A stretch of 64,000 nucleotides of DNA from JAUIIK01 sp963709995 (GCA_963709995.1 CAVPYN010000004.1:1-64000), one strand, 5' to 3'; counted from the first letter of the stretch, positions 37,581-45,887 are shown. A program made the numbers and translations. Notes: a model not told the origin generated them from the letters alone.

Positions 37581-37922
37581 GCGCAGGTCTGATGCACAAC
37601 TGAATGATGCGTCTGGCAAATCAGGCCGATCAAGAAGCGCTGATGCGAACCCGAGCACAAATCGCTGCGACATTGTGGCATCCCCTTGAGGAACCAAATT
37701 GGGTCAATCGAACGAGTACAGATGATCTAGGCAACTAGTACAATATTGGCCTTGCAAGATGTTGCGCACCAAGCTATCCTTATGCTCATGGCATGAGGAT
37801 AAGGATTGCAGTTCACGTGTACTTGAGCGCGTTGGAACATCGGCATTTGTGGTGTGCCGTCGCTATCAGGAAGCAGACCTTGAGATTGAAGCTGCGGTCC
37901 AATCGAAAGGAGAGCGCTTCCG
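37581..37922. other. Intergenic region containing a long palindrome
   Basis: About 340 bases. The only clear structure is at 37776-37806: ATCCTTATGCTCATG and CATGAGGATAAGGAT, 15-base arms with one mismatch around a single base. The symmetric form and place, about 120 bases before a secreted-protein gene, suggest a regulator binding site or a tight hairpin. Confidence 0.5.
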
Positions 37923-38996
37923 ATGGTGGGATTGATGAAGCCAGCCAGGCGAATGGCAGTCATAGCCACGTTCATATCTCTGATAGCCGTGATGATCACC
38001 ATCGCGCCTGTTGCCGCTGTCCCGCAGTTCTTACAGGGATTTGAGACAGATACTGCCGGGTGGTTCGACAACGGTGGCACAACAACACGCGTAGCATCCG
38101 GCACATCTGGAATCCCATCAAGCAGCGGCGCATACCACGGCGTGATTAGCGGTCCGGTGTTTACTCGCTGGGGCGGGTACGAGAGCGTCTTCCCTCAATA
38201 TGGATTTACGACATCGATCGATGTCTACCTTGATATGGCGCTCGCCGACGGTGTGGTTGACAAGCGTTTCGACTTCAGCTCGGCAATCAGTGCTCCAGAC
38301 GGAAATCACCGGCGAGATTTCATCTTCCACCTGGGAACCAACCCGAGCGTCGCGAATCAGTGGCTGGCAAGCGCGTCAAACAACGCTCCCGGATGGCCCG
38401 GAAATCCAGCCCGCAACCCGGTCGACCTGACCGCCACCGGCTGGTACACGCTCCGGCACACCTTCGAAGATGACGCTGGCGTTCTCAAGGTCACGCTGGA
38501 CCTGATTCGCAACAACGTGGTCATCGGAAGCTGGGTTCTTTCGGACCCGACGGACGTGATCGGCACGACGGTCGGTGGCAGTCGTTATGGCTGGTTCACG
38601 AGCCAGCGATTCGACTTCGCGTCGCTGGCAATCGACAATTCTTCGAAAGAGACCACACCGCCACCGGATGTCGTCGGCGAATCAACCTATGATCTTTGCG
38701 TCCATCCAGCTACCGGTCAGGTTTTGAGCACGATTCCGGATGGTTGCCCTCCAGGGTTGTATCTGCTTGCAACGCCAAGTCCAGATCCAATCGTCTTCTG
38801 CATCAGCCCGTACTCGAATCAGGTCTTCTACCTGAATGGCAATCCTTGCCCGCCAGTGTTCGAGACCCATGTCATTCCCGCAGATGGAGATATGCTGACG
38901 TGTGTCAGTGGCTGGACTGGAGCTCACCGATGGGTTGCCAATCATGCCCAGTGCTCCTTCTACGAGATGCCGAATACTGTCCCTGTAGCTCCCTAG
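37923..38996 (+). CDS. Secreted two-domain protein of unknown function
   Basis: A 357-residue exported protein with a signal peptide (ATFISLIAVMITIAPVAAVP). Residues about 35-240 look like a beta-sandwich, possibly carbohydrate-binding (FETDTAGWFDNGG, WYTLRHTFEDDAGVLKVTLD). After a KETTPPPD linker, a Cys-containing region of about 100 residues has three similar units (TYDLCVHPATGQVLSTIPDG, VFCISPYSNQVFYLNGNPCP, LTCVSGWTGAHRWV). These recall the ACVN and GTMRS repeats of the collagen-like proteins at 41-46 kb. The function is unknown. A strong terminator follows at 39020. Confidence 0.68.
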   Translation: MVGLMKPARRMAVIATFISLIAVMITIAPVAAVPQFLQGFETDTAGWFDNGGTTTRVASGTSGIPSSSGAYHGVISGPVFTRWGGYESVFPQYGFTTSIDVYLDMALADGVVDKRFDFSSAISAPDGNHRRDFIFHLGTNPSVANQWLASASNNAPGWPGNPARNPVDLTATGWYTLRHTFEDDAGVLKVTLDLIRNNVVIGSWVLSDPTDVIGTTVGGSRYGWFTSQRFDFASLAIDNSSKETTPPPDVVGESTYDLCVHPATGQVLSTIPDGCPPGLYLLATPSPDPIVFCISPYSNQVFYLNGNPCPPVFETHVIPADGDMLTCVSGWTGAHRWVANHAQCSFYEMPNTVPVAP

Positions 38997-39019
38997 ATTC
39001 AAGAGGTTGAGATAACGAC

Positions 39020-39051
39020 AAAGCGGCGCGATGCCACAATCGCGCCGCTTT
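39020..39051 (+). terminator. Terminator-like hairpin after the secreted protein
   Basis: AAGCGGCGCGAT and ATCGCGCCGCTT pair perfectly around an 8-base loop, 24 bases after the stop at 38996. Only two T follow the stem, so it is a strong hairpin with a weak tail. Confidence 0.75.
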
Positions 39052-39117
39052 GGTCGTACTGCCCGCGCGCCCGACACCAGATCTCGAACATACTGAGCGC
39101 CGAAGAGGAAGAAACCT

Positions 39118-39206
39118 GGGGATATCGTAGGGGCTAAGCTCGTCTTCGCCCGACCATGAGCATGCATACGTTCGCGGGTAAACACAAGGTTCACCCCGAC
39201 GATGGC
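39118..39206 (-). repeat. Dispersed intergenic repeat, copy A
   Basis: Read on the minus strand this matches the copy at 41201-41286 at about 80-85 percent over some 85 bases. It contains a hairpin (GGGTGAACCTTGTGTTTACCC), then CGCGAACGTATGCA, then GGGCGAAGACGAGCTTAGCC, and ends with a CGATATCCCC tail. No coding potential. It lies between the terminator at 39020 and the dehydrogenase gene. Confidence 0.75.
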
Positions 39207-39360
39207 TGAAAGAATGAATCACCGATCTACCCTGGCTGTTGGCGGAATGTGGTGTAAATGTCCGTTGAACCAGTGCCGGTAAATGCACTTGGGATCGAAT
39301 GAGTGCTATCTTGCCCACCAGGCTTCAATCCATAGTCACCACAAGAGATAGGTCGAGAAC

Positions 39361-40416
39361 ATGGCAGCGGAACATACGATTTTCATTACCTCGCCACTTG
39401 AAGCGGAACATGTCGAGCGGCTACGGGCCGTCGATCCGGAGCGGGTTGAGGTGATCTATGAACCGGATCTATTGCCGCCGGTGCGCTACATCGGCGATCA
39501 CAATGGCGTCCCAGGGTTCACGCGGAATGAAGAACAGCAGACGCGCTGGGCCGCGAACCTCCAGCGAGCCGACATCCTCTTCGATTTCCCGGGCGGTTCG
39601 CTGATGGGGGAGATGGTGACGGACGCCGCGCCCAACTTGAAGTGGGTCCAGACGACCAGCGCCGGGGTCGGCCAGATGATTGTCCGGATGGGACTCCAGG
39701 ATTCCGACCTGATCGTGACCACCGCCAGCGGGGTCCATGCCGGACCGCTGGCGGAGTACGCCTTCATGGTCTTGCTTAACCAGGTCAAAGATATGCATTT
39801 GATCCGTCAGGGCCGGGAGGCGAGGACCTGGGAGCGCTACTGCACCGACGAACTGGACGGCAAGACGCTGGCGATTGTCGGTGCCGGCAAGATCGGGCGC
39901 AGGGTGGCACGCATCGCGAGAGCTTTCGAGATGCGCACACTGGCAACGGCCCGCACAGTGACGCCGGGGCGGGCGGAAGAACTGGGCGTCGATGAGCTGT
40001 ACAGCCCGGACCAGCTTCACAAGATGCTCGGCCAGGCGGATGCGATCGTCCTCTGCGTGCCGCATACGCCCGATACCGAAGACATGATCGACGCTGATGC
40101 AATTGCGGCGATGAAGGATGGCGTGATGCTGGTCAACATCGCCCGCGGCCAGGTCGTCGACGAGGGTGCGCTGCTTGCGGCGTTGCAATCCGGCAAGATC
40201 GGTTTCGCGGCGCTTGATGTCTTCCGCAACGAGCCGCTGCCACCGGACAGCCCATTCTGGGACCTGCCGAACGTCCTGATCAGCCCGCATTCAGCCAGTA
40301 CCGGCTACGGCGAGAATGGCAGGATCACTGACATCTTCTGCCACAACCTGCGCTGTTACCTTGACGGCCGCCTCGACGAGATGCAGAACGTCCTCGACAA
40401 GCAGTTGATGTATTGA
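39361..40416 (+). CDS. D-2-hydroxyacid dehydrogenase
   Basis: A 351-residue NAD-dependent dehydrogenase of the D-isomer 2-hydroxyacid family. The dinucleotide motif is LAIVGAGKIGRRVARIARAF. The catalytic Arg is in VNIARGQVVDEGALLAAL, Glu in ALDVFRNEPLPPDSPFWDL and His in VLISPHSAS, all in the usual order. The N-terminal part has the QTTSAGVGQMI block used for the substrate carboxylate. It probably interconverts a 2-oxoacid and a D-2-hydroxyacid; the exact substrate is not evident. ATG 39361 is at the start of homology, with only a weak Shine-Dalgarno. Confidence 0.92.
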   Translation: MAAEHTIFITSPLEAEHVERLRAVDPERVEVIYEPDLLPPVRYIGDHNGVPGFTRNEEQQTRWAANLQRADILFDFPGGSLMGEMVTDAAPNLKWVQTTSAGVGQMIVRMGLQDSDLIVTTASGVHAGPLAEYAFMVLLNQVKDMHLIRQGREARTWERYCTDELDGKTLAIVGAGKIGRRVARIARAFEMRTLATARTVTPGRAEELGVDELYSPDQLHKMLGQADAIVLCVPHTPDTEDMIDADAIAAMKDGVMLVNIARGQVVDEGALLAALQSGKIGFAALDVFRNEPLPPDSPFWDLPNVLISPHSASTGYGENGRITDIFCHNLRCYLDGRLDEMQNVLDKQLMY

Positions 40417-41200
40417 ACCTGTATTCAAACGAATTGGCCACCGAACAACGATGCCATCTCGACCCGGGTCCCAACGCAAGCGGGTGCGAGAGATCTCAGG
40501 GTAGCGCCATCGCATTGTGCGCCGGAGATCTCTCCGTGAAGCCTGCTCTGAGCGTAGCCGAACGGGTCGAGATGACAGACGAGTGACCTACCACTCTGAT
40601 AGCCGGTCTGGACCAGATGCAAGAGATGCTTCCCGTTCATCGGGTACGAATCGACGGCAGCAGCCGGGACGACCGGACCGCATCGATATCTGATCGTCCC
40701 GTGCCGCTCATGACTACTCGCTCTGTCGAACGCGAGCATAATGAGACAAGCTACTAAACATGAACGGGCATCACGCAAGCGTAGAGATTTCGCAATACAA
40801 AGACTTGCAAGAGTGCCAGTTGGATATCGTCACACGAGATGACAAGGATGGCAGATCAATGCAGCAGCGACTCGTCAAAACAATCCCTTCGACCGTCGTC
40901 ACCAGTATTCTCGCCCCGATAGAGCCGGCATCCTACCTCTCGGACGAAGAGCAACGCCTGCTCGCCATCGTCGCCGAGCGCCACAGTGATGCGCTTGAAC
41001 TACGCCGCAGCGGCCGGCTGTTCGCTGGAGAGGGTGTGCTGGCACACGCACCTTCGACGATCTCTATCACGTCATAAACCTGGCACAACACACAGCGGCG
41101 CGAGCAACTGGCTTGTGCCTTGCCGTTTCTCATTGATGAATTCCTACACCATATTCCGAAGACATCGAGGGTTGATCGGTGACTCGTTCTCAGGGCCGCC

Positions 41201-41286
41201 GTAGCGGGTGAACCTCGTGTTCACCCGCGAACGTACGCACACTCTTGGCCGGGCGGAGACAAGCTGCGCCCCTTCGATATCCCCAT
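41201..41286 (+). repeat. Dispersed intergenic repeat, copy B
   Basis: It carries GTAGCGGGTGAACCTCGTGT then TCACCCGCGAACGTACGCA and GGGCGGAGACAAGCTGCGCC then CGATATCCCC. The inner GGGTGAAC and GTTCACCC arms form a perfect 8-bp hairpin. It matches copy A at 39118-39206 in inverted orientation, two kilobases away. Confidence 0.75.
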
Positions 41287-41307
41287 CAGTCCTTTCGAGG
41301 TTCAGTG

Positions 41308-41345
41308 TAAAAACTGAGCGGCTGGTGTTGAAACACCAGCCGCTC
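41308..41345. terminator. Perfect hairpin downstream of the first collagen-like gene
   Basis: AACTGAGCGGCTGGTGTT and AACACCAGCCGCTCAATT form a long stem of 15 or more pairs with almost no loop. It lies about 180 bases 3' of the collagen-like gene ending at 41524 on the minus strand, so it could terminate that transcript. The equivalent hairpin after the second gene is GAGCGGTTGGTGT with ACACCAACCGCTC near 42252-42281. Confidence 0.6.
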
Positions 41346-41523
41346 AATTGCCCATCTATCCGTACGATATTCCGAGCAGATGCTCAGCTACGCGCTGGTT
41401 CGCAATGCACAGCGCGTAGGGTATCCCTGATGCGTTTGCCCCGAACCCAAGCGTTGTCGTGACACTTACCTGCCAGGTATCGCTATCGAGAGGGCCGCTC
41501 TCATTCATGCGGAGAGCGGCTCG

Positions 41524-41925
41524 TTAGATATCGTCACCGCTCGTCATGACGAACCCGCCGCCGATCACCCGGTTATCGGGCGGGCAGTCGATCGACTGTT
41601 TGAGCAGCCAAGTCAAGATGTTGGCTGTAAAATTATGCGTATTCCCATCTACCTGGATTACATCAAGGCCCGTTGCGCCATCCTGTCCGGGTGGTCCCGG
41701 ATCGCCCTGAGGTCCTGGCGTACCTGCTTGATTCCAGGAAATCTGGTTCTCTATCAACGTACAGGCGCCCGGACTACTGACCGACCGCATTGTGCCGGTG
41801 TACTTGTTGACGCAAGCGTGAAGCTCCGCGGGTGGCGGATCGGTCCGGACGATGCCGCCCGCTCCGAAGAATCCGATGCCGGCCAGCGCCGCCACCGCTC
41901 CAGCCATAACCAGCACGCTGAACAC
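41524..41925 (-). CDS. Collagen-like secreted protein, short paralogue
   Basis: A 133-residue paralogue of the two genes that follow. It has a hydrophobic leader (VLVMAGAVAALAGIGFFGAGG), then the Cys domain ELHACVNKYTGTMRSVSSPG and CTLIENQISWNQ, then only four or five Gly-X-Y triplets (GTPGPQGDPGPPGQDGATG), then a shortened C-terminal domain with DCPPDNRVIGGGFVM. Alignment to the paralogues puts the natural start about ten codons upstream, where a TTG/ATG has become TTA, so GTG 41925 is a fallback start. Probably exported and surface-associated. A CACGTACGTACGTG palindrome lies 120 bases upstream. Confidence 0.7.
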   Translation of the reverse strand: MFSVLVMAGAVAALAGIGFFGAGGIVRTDPPPAELHACVNKYTGTMRSVSSPGACTLIENQISWNQAGTPGPQGDPGPPGQDGATGLDVIQVDGNTHNFTANILTWLLKQSIDCPPDNRVIGGGFVMTSGDDI

Positions 41926-42327
41926 CCGCAGCCAGCGTGAGAGCGGCGGTAATCTCTATCTCGGCAGGCAATTATCCCTTTCCTACACCCAGCACATAGC
42001 GCAAGTGTATGCGCGTGTTTTTCCCTGAGAAACAGGCTGGAGGCCACGTACGTACGTGACTATCCGGCACAAAGGGCCTCGGCATCGAAACAATGGCCAG
42101 GGCGGTAGCCCGCCGTCGGCCAGCGGAGCGGAGTGGAGCTTGTCGCCATTGGCTTCCTGGCCTTGGGCTAAGCGGCCTCGTCCAGAATGGTCGTCCTGCT
42201 CGAAAGGATAGAGCAGCGATAATAATGCAATGAACAAACGCGGAAATGACAGAGCGGTTGGTGTACTCACACCAACCGCTCTGCGCTGTGCCTATCCGGC
42301 CTTGACGAGGAGACTAGCAGTGGCGCG
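41926..42327. other. Intergenic region between collagen-like genes 1 and 2
   Basis: About 400 bases. It holds the GGAAAGGGA ribosome-binding site and promoter region of gene 1, the palindrome at 42045-42058, and the long GAGCGGTTGGTGT/ACACCAACCGCTC hairpin near 42252-42281 that follows gene 2. I see no coding sequence. Confidence 0.45.
42045..42058. promoter_or_regulatory. CGTACGTACG box upstream of collagen-like gene 1
   Basis: CACGTACGTACGTG is a perfect 14-bp palindrome. Related boxes stand at similar distances upstream of the other two paralogues: CGTACGTACG at 43144-43153 and CATACGTACG at 45856-45865. Genes 2 and 3 also share TTGCGTATCGT further downstream in their leaders. Confidence 0.5.
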
Positions 42328-43062
42328 CTAGTCCGGAATGCAGATTGCGTACGGAGTGCCCGTCGCGGAATCGAAAATCGACAAATGCGCATATGCCCGA
42401 ATGCGCCAGGTATCGCTATCGACCGGACCGCTTTCGTAGAGGTCGATATCTTCCGGATCTGAACCGCTGGAGCGAATCCCTCCACCAATGACGGTGTAGT
42501 TCGCTGGGCAATTGATATCTCTAACGTAGGGCCCTCGATTGTCGCTGATTACCCCTCTGGAGAAGCTGATGGTCGTGCCGGTCTGTTGAATTACATTACT
42601 ACCGCTGGCGCCGGCCGGTCCCTGCGGGCCAGCTGGTCCGGCTGGCCCCTGAGCGCCGTCAGCGCCTGGTGCGCCATCAGCGCCAGCCGGTCCCTGTGGT
42701 CCGGCTGGTCCGGCTGGCCCCTGAGCGCCGTCAGCGCCTGGTGCGCCATCAGCGCCGGCCGGTCCCGCTGGACCGGGCGGTCCTGCCGGTCCTGCCGGTC
42801 CTGCCGGTCCCGGCGTCCCCTGTTGGTTCCAGGAGATCTGCGCCTCGATCGGCGTGCACATGCCCGGTCCGGGCACCGATCGCATCGTGCCATTGAAACC
42901 ATGGACGCAGGCATAGAGCTCAGTTGGCGGCACCAACGCCTGGACCGAACTACTTCGCTGGGACAGCCCAACGCCGGCTAGCGACACCACCACACCAGCG
43001 ACCGCCAGCACCGCGAACAGCCGCAGTCCTCTTGCAAGAGACGCTTGCTTCAATCGACGCAT
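42328..43062 (-). CDS. Collagen-like secreted protein
   Basis: A 244-residue exported protein. ATG 43062 is chosen over the longer open frame because GGAAAGGGA lies 9 bases before it and paralogue alignment starts there. It has a signal anchor (LRLFAVLAVAGVVVSLAGVG), the domain ELYACVHGFNGTMRSVPGPG with CTPIEAQISWNQ, about 25 Gly-X-Y triplets with Gly-Ala-Asp and Gly-Pro-Ala units (GPAGPAGPQGPAGADGAPGA repeated twice), then a C-terminal domain INCPANYTVIGGGIRSSG, with Trp and a final CIPD. The triplets should form a trimeric triple helix and the flanking domains could drive folding. A surface or matrix role is inferred. Confidence 0.82.
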   Translation of the reverse strand: MRRLKQASLARGLRLFAVLAVAGVVVSLAGVGLSQRSSSVQALVPPTELYACVHGFNGTMRSVPGPGMCTPIEAQISWNQQGTPGPAGPAGPAGPPGPAGPAGADGAPGADGAQGPAGPAGPQGPAGADGAPGADGAQGPAGPAGPQGPAGASGSNVIQQTGTTISFSRGVISDNRGPYVRDINCPANYTVIGGGIRSSGSDPEDIDLYESGPVDSDTWRIRAYAHLSIFDSATGTPYAICIPD

Positions 43063-43143
43063 CCGCCAATCCCTTTCCTCAGCCCGAATGTATACCCGTA
43101 CGATACGCAAATCCGTAGCCTGGCGCAATAGAACATTCGCATT

Positions 43144-43153
43144 CGTACGTACG
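43144..43153. promoter_or_regulatory. CGTACGTACG box upstream of collagen-like gene 2
   Basis: The box lies 82 bases before ATG 43062. The 90 bases from here to the start codon align well with the leader of collagen-like gene 3, sharing CGTACGTAnGAAT, CTATTGCG, TTGCGTATCGT and GGAAAGGGAT. Confidence 0.5.
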
Positions 43154-43690
43154 GGTCGGCCAGGGCCAGTCGTACTCAGGGCTAGCTTGGCGATAGCGCT
43201 CATGCACTCCGAAGAGACCTAGGTCGGAATGCAGTAGGCGTATGCGGTGCCAGTGGCATTGAAGCTCGGCGCCGGATTCTGGATCCGAGCCACAACCCGC
43301 CAGGAACTTACACTCGCCTGTCCACTCTCTGACATAATCAGATTTCCTGCCGCAGCGCCAGTCGCTGTGAATCCGCCACCAATTACGATGTGATTGGCAG
43401 GGCAATTTACGACGATGGTTTGAGCTGGATTCCCATTGGTGAAGTTGGCAGAGTTCGTGATGGTTTGGATTCCCACCACCCCTGCCGGCCCCTGCGGTCC
43501 TTGTGGACCAGCGGGCCCTGCTGGACCCTGCGGACCGGTTGCGCCATCCTGACCTGGATCCCCCTGAGGTCCCGGCGGCCCCTGTGGACCTACGGCGCCC
43601 TGGGGGCCAGTCAGACCCGTTGCGCCATCCTGTCCTGGAGTTACCCCGGTTTCGTGGACAGTTCATCGCTGGTTGGTCGGGTAGCTCCTT

Positions 43691-44560
43691 TCATGCAGCC
43701 ACTGCCAACTTGACGGCACGTTCGTAGGCAGCAGGCGAATGATAACCGAGTGCCGAGTGGCGCCGATGGGAGTTGTAGAAGCCTTCGATGTAGTCGAAGA
43801 GCGCGGTGCGAGCTTCGCGGTGGGTCCTGAAAGTGTGGCGGCGCAGCAGTTCACATTCCAGGGTCGCAAAGAAGGCCTCGGTAACGGCATTGTCGTAACA
43901 GTCGCCTTGGGAACCCATCGAGGGCACAATCCCCGCTAGCTAGCAGCGTTGACCGAAGGTGAATGACGTGTACTGTGAGCCCTGGTCGGAGTGATGGATC
44001 ACCCCCTGCGCCGGCCGCCGGTTCCACAAGGCCATCTCCAAGGCGGTCACGACGAGCTCGCTGCGCAGGTGGTCAGCCATCGCCCAGCCGACGATCCGAC
44101 GACTGAAGACATCGAGCACGACAGCCAGGTAGAGAAAGCCGTTCCAGGTCGGGACGTAGGTGATATCCGCCGTCCAGAGCTGGTTCGGTGCGCTGGCCAC
44201 GAAGCGGCGCTGCACCCGATCGGGCGCTGGCACGGCGCGCGGTTCGCGCTGCGTGGTGCGCACGCGTTTCCGCCGATGACAACCCACGAGCCCCTCCGCC
44301 CGCATCAGCCGCGCGACACGCTTACGCCCACAGCGCACCCCATGGGCGGCGAGGTCGGCATGAATCCGTGGTGCCCCATACGTGCCGCGGCTCGTACGGT
44401 GGATCGTCCGGATACGTTCCGTCAACTGGGCGTCGGCCTGACAGCGGGCCGAACGGCCCCGCCCGCGCCAGGCGTAGTATCCGCTCGTCGAAACACCCAG
44501 CATCCGACACATGGTCCTCACGGCATGATGAGCCTTCTCTCGCTCGACGAACTCAAACAC
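43691..44560 (-). pseudogene. IS3-family transposase OrfB with an internal TAG
   Basis: The catalytic (DDE integrase) subunit, normally made as an OrfAB fusion by -1 frameshifting. An HTH_21 region (HHAVRTMCRMLGVSTSGYY, YGAPRIHADLAAHG) precedes the rve domain. First Asp is in LWTADITYVPTW, second Asp in GVIHHSDQGSQYTS, Glu in AVTEAFFATLECELL, and the tail is NSHRRHSALGYHSPAAYE. TAG at 43940-43942 interrupts the frame between the second Asp and the Glu (QRC, stop, LAGIVPSMG). A single base change from GAG would explain it. The rest of the frame is intact, so the mutation is probably recent or a base error. Confidence 0.88.
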
Positions 44561-44562
44561 GG

Positions 44563-44877
44563 CTATCGGCGTGAGTTGTCGGGCGCCCTCTGGGCGTGGG
44601 CGAAGAAGGCTGCGGCTTTTTTTAGGATCTCGCGCTCTTCACGCAGGATGCGGTTCTCACGGCGCAGGCGAGCCAATTCCTCGCGTTCACTCGTCGTCAG
44701 CCCATCGTGCCGAACACCCGCATCGAGATCTGCTTGTTTGAGCCACTGGCGCAGTGTCTCGGTACTAATACCGAGATCTTCCGCAATGGCGCGTTGAGAC
44801 TTGCCACTCGAACGCATGAGAGCGATCGCTTCGGCCCGGAACTCTGGTGGATACGGCGGTCGCGTCTTGCCGCCCAT
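44563..44877 (-). CDS. IS3-family transposase OrfA
   Basis: A 104-residue DNA-binding protein. A helix-turn-helix (YPPEFRAEAIALMRSSGKSQ, AIAEDLGISTETLRQWLKQ) is followed by a leucine-zipper helix (ELARLRRENRILREEREILK) that mediates OrfA/OrfAB pairing. ATG 44877 is chosen because AAAGGAG lies 6 bases before it. Near the end, LKKAAAFF is encoded on an A7G run where -1 slippage leads into orfB. Confidence 0.9.
   Translation of the reverse strand: MGGKTRPPYPPEFRAEAIALMRSSGKSQRAIAEDLGISTETLRQWLKQADLDAGVRHDGLTTSEREELARLRRENRILREEREILKKAAAFFAHAQRAPDNSRR
44616..44623 (-). other. Programmed -1 ribosomal frameshift site
   Basis: Seven A followed by G on the minus strand, inside the LKKA codons of orfA. 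Slipping back one base enters the frame of orfB, which stays open from here to its first family residues. A6G/A7G runs are the standard frameshift signal of IS3 elements. Confidence 0.8.
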
Positions 44878-45855
44878 TGGGACTCCTTTCTCGGAATCAA
44901 TCACTCCAAGTGTTGAGGTCTCCACTAAAGCGGGTCAACTCCAGTCCGGCTGGTCCCTGTGGGCCGATGGGGCCGGCAGGCCCTTGGGCGCCATCTGCTC
45001 CGGCCGGACCTTGCGGGCCAATGGGACCCACATCACCCTGAGGACCGGTTTGGCCGGGATTCCCCTGTGACCCTTGTGGTCCCGCTGGACCACTCGCGCC
45101 ATCGGCTCCGGGCGGGCCCTGTGGCCCGATTGGGCCCGTCTGGCCCGTTGCGCCATCAGCACCGTCAGGGCCCTGTGGCCCGGCTGGACCTGGATTGCCC
45201 TGTATTCCCTGGGGGCCCTGAGCACCGTCGGCGCCGGTGGACCCCGGAGGACCTTCTGGTCCGGCAGGGCCTTGTGGGCCCGTCTCCCCCACGGGGCCGG
45301 GATCGCCTTGTTGTCCCTGAAGGCCATCAGCGCCCTGTGGCCCGATGGGACCTATCGGACCTGCAGTCCCCTGAGGACCTACTGGTCCTGCTGGACCTGT
45401 ATTGCCCTGAGGGCCGGTTTGCCCTGGATCACCCTGTTGCCCCTGGGGACCTTCTGGGCCTGGATCGCCTTGTAGCCCCTGGGGACCGGCCGGGCCTTGC
45501 GGTCCCTCCGTGCCTGCCTGGTTCCAGGAGATCAGCTTCTCAATCGGCGTACAAGAATTGGCGTTGGGTACCGAACGCATGACACCGGTATAACCATTGA
45601 CACAGGCATATAGTTGAGTTGGTGGTTCCTGCGCTCGCGCCGATCCTCCGCCATACTGTGATACGCCCGCCGCAACCAACGCGATCACGAGGCCAGCGAC
45701 CGCCAGCATCGTGAGCAACCGCAATCTTCCCGCGAGAGATGCTACTTTCAATCGATGGATCTACCGATCCCTTTCCCCTTAACCCCGAAAGAACCCCGAG
45801 AATGCGTCAGAACGATACGCAATGCAATTTCGCGTCGCAATAGCGCCACTGTATT

Positions 45856-45865
45856 CATACGTACG
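45856..45865. promoter_or_regulatory. CATACGTACG box upstream of collagen-like gene 3
   Basis: The box lies about 105 bases before TTG 45751. The downstream leader shares CTATTGCG, TTGCGTATCGT and GGAAAGGGAT with gene 2, so the two promoters are paralogous along with the coding regions. Confidence 0.45.
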
Positions 45866-45887
45866 CGGCAACTAGATCCGAATGTAC

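Larger units (their letters stand above)
40417..41523. other. Long region without a supported gene
   Basis: About 1.1 kb. A 105-codon open frame at 40760-41077 (plus) has a partly protein-like stretch (ILAPIEPASYLSDEEQRLLA) but no ribosome-binding site or recognisable family, so I do not call it. Near 40545 is a CTGAGCGTAGCCGAACGGGT word of the type seen repeatedly between genes in related genomes. Repeat copy B lies at 41201-41286. At 41305-41345, AACACCAGCCGCTCA mirrors TGAGCGGCTGGTGTT as a perfect hairpin ahead of the first collagen-like gene's 3' end. Confidence 0.45.
43636..44943 (-). mobile_element. IS3-family insertion sequence
   Basis: A 1308-bp element with TG...CA ends. Its terminal inverted repeats begin TGGAGTT on both sides and continue imperfectly (GACCCGCTTTAGTGGAGAC against ACCCCGGTTTCGTGGACAG). 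It is flanked by a 4-bp direct repeat GTCC at 43632-43635 and 44944-44947, which is the target-site duplication. It holds overlapping orfA and orfB with a slippery A7G run, the usual IS3 arrangement. A TAG inside orfB makes this copy probably non-autonomous. It sits within a Gly-X-Y stretch of a collagen-like gene. Confidence 0.93.
43219..45751 (-). pseudogene. Collagen-like secreted protein gene split by an IS3-family element
   Basis: Third and longest paralogue. The N-terminal part (44944-45751) starts at TTG 45751, where the ATG of gene 2 has become ATC. It has a signal anchor, then ELYACVNGYTGVMRSV-like and CTPIEKLISWNQ segments (QLYACVNGYTG here), and over 50 Gly-X-Y triplets. The C-terminal part (43219-43635) continues with GQDGATGLTGPQGAVGPQG, then VNCPANHIVIGGGFTATG and the final CIPT. 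Removing the element at 43636-44943 plus one GGAC copy joins GPAG to QDGATG in frame, giving about 400 residues. As it stands no complete product is made. Confidence 0.88.

Noticed and set aside
40760..41077. A 105-codon frame as a gene
   Set aside because: No ribosome-binding site, no recognisable family, and mixed codon use; only a short inner stretch looks protein-like.
42600..45560. Regular short repeats that look like a CRISPR or satellite array
   Set aside because: They are the 9-base Gly-X-Y codon periodicity of collagen-like genes, without conserved repeat-spacer structure.
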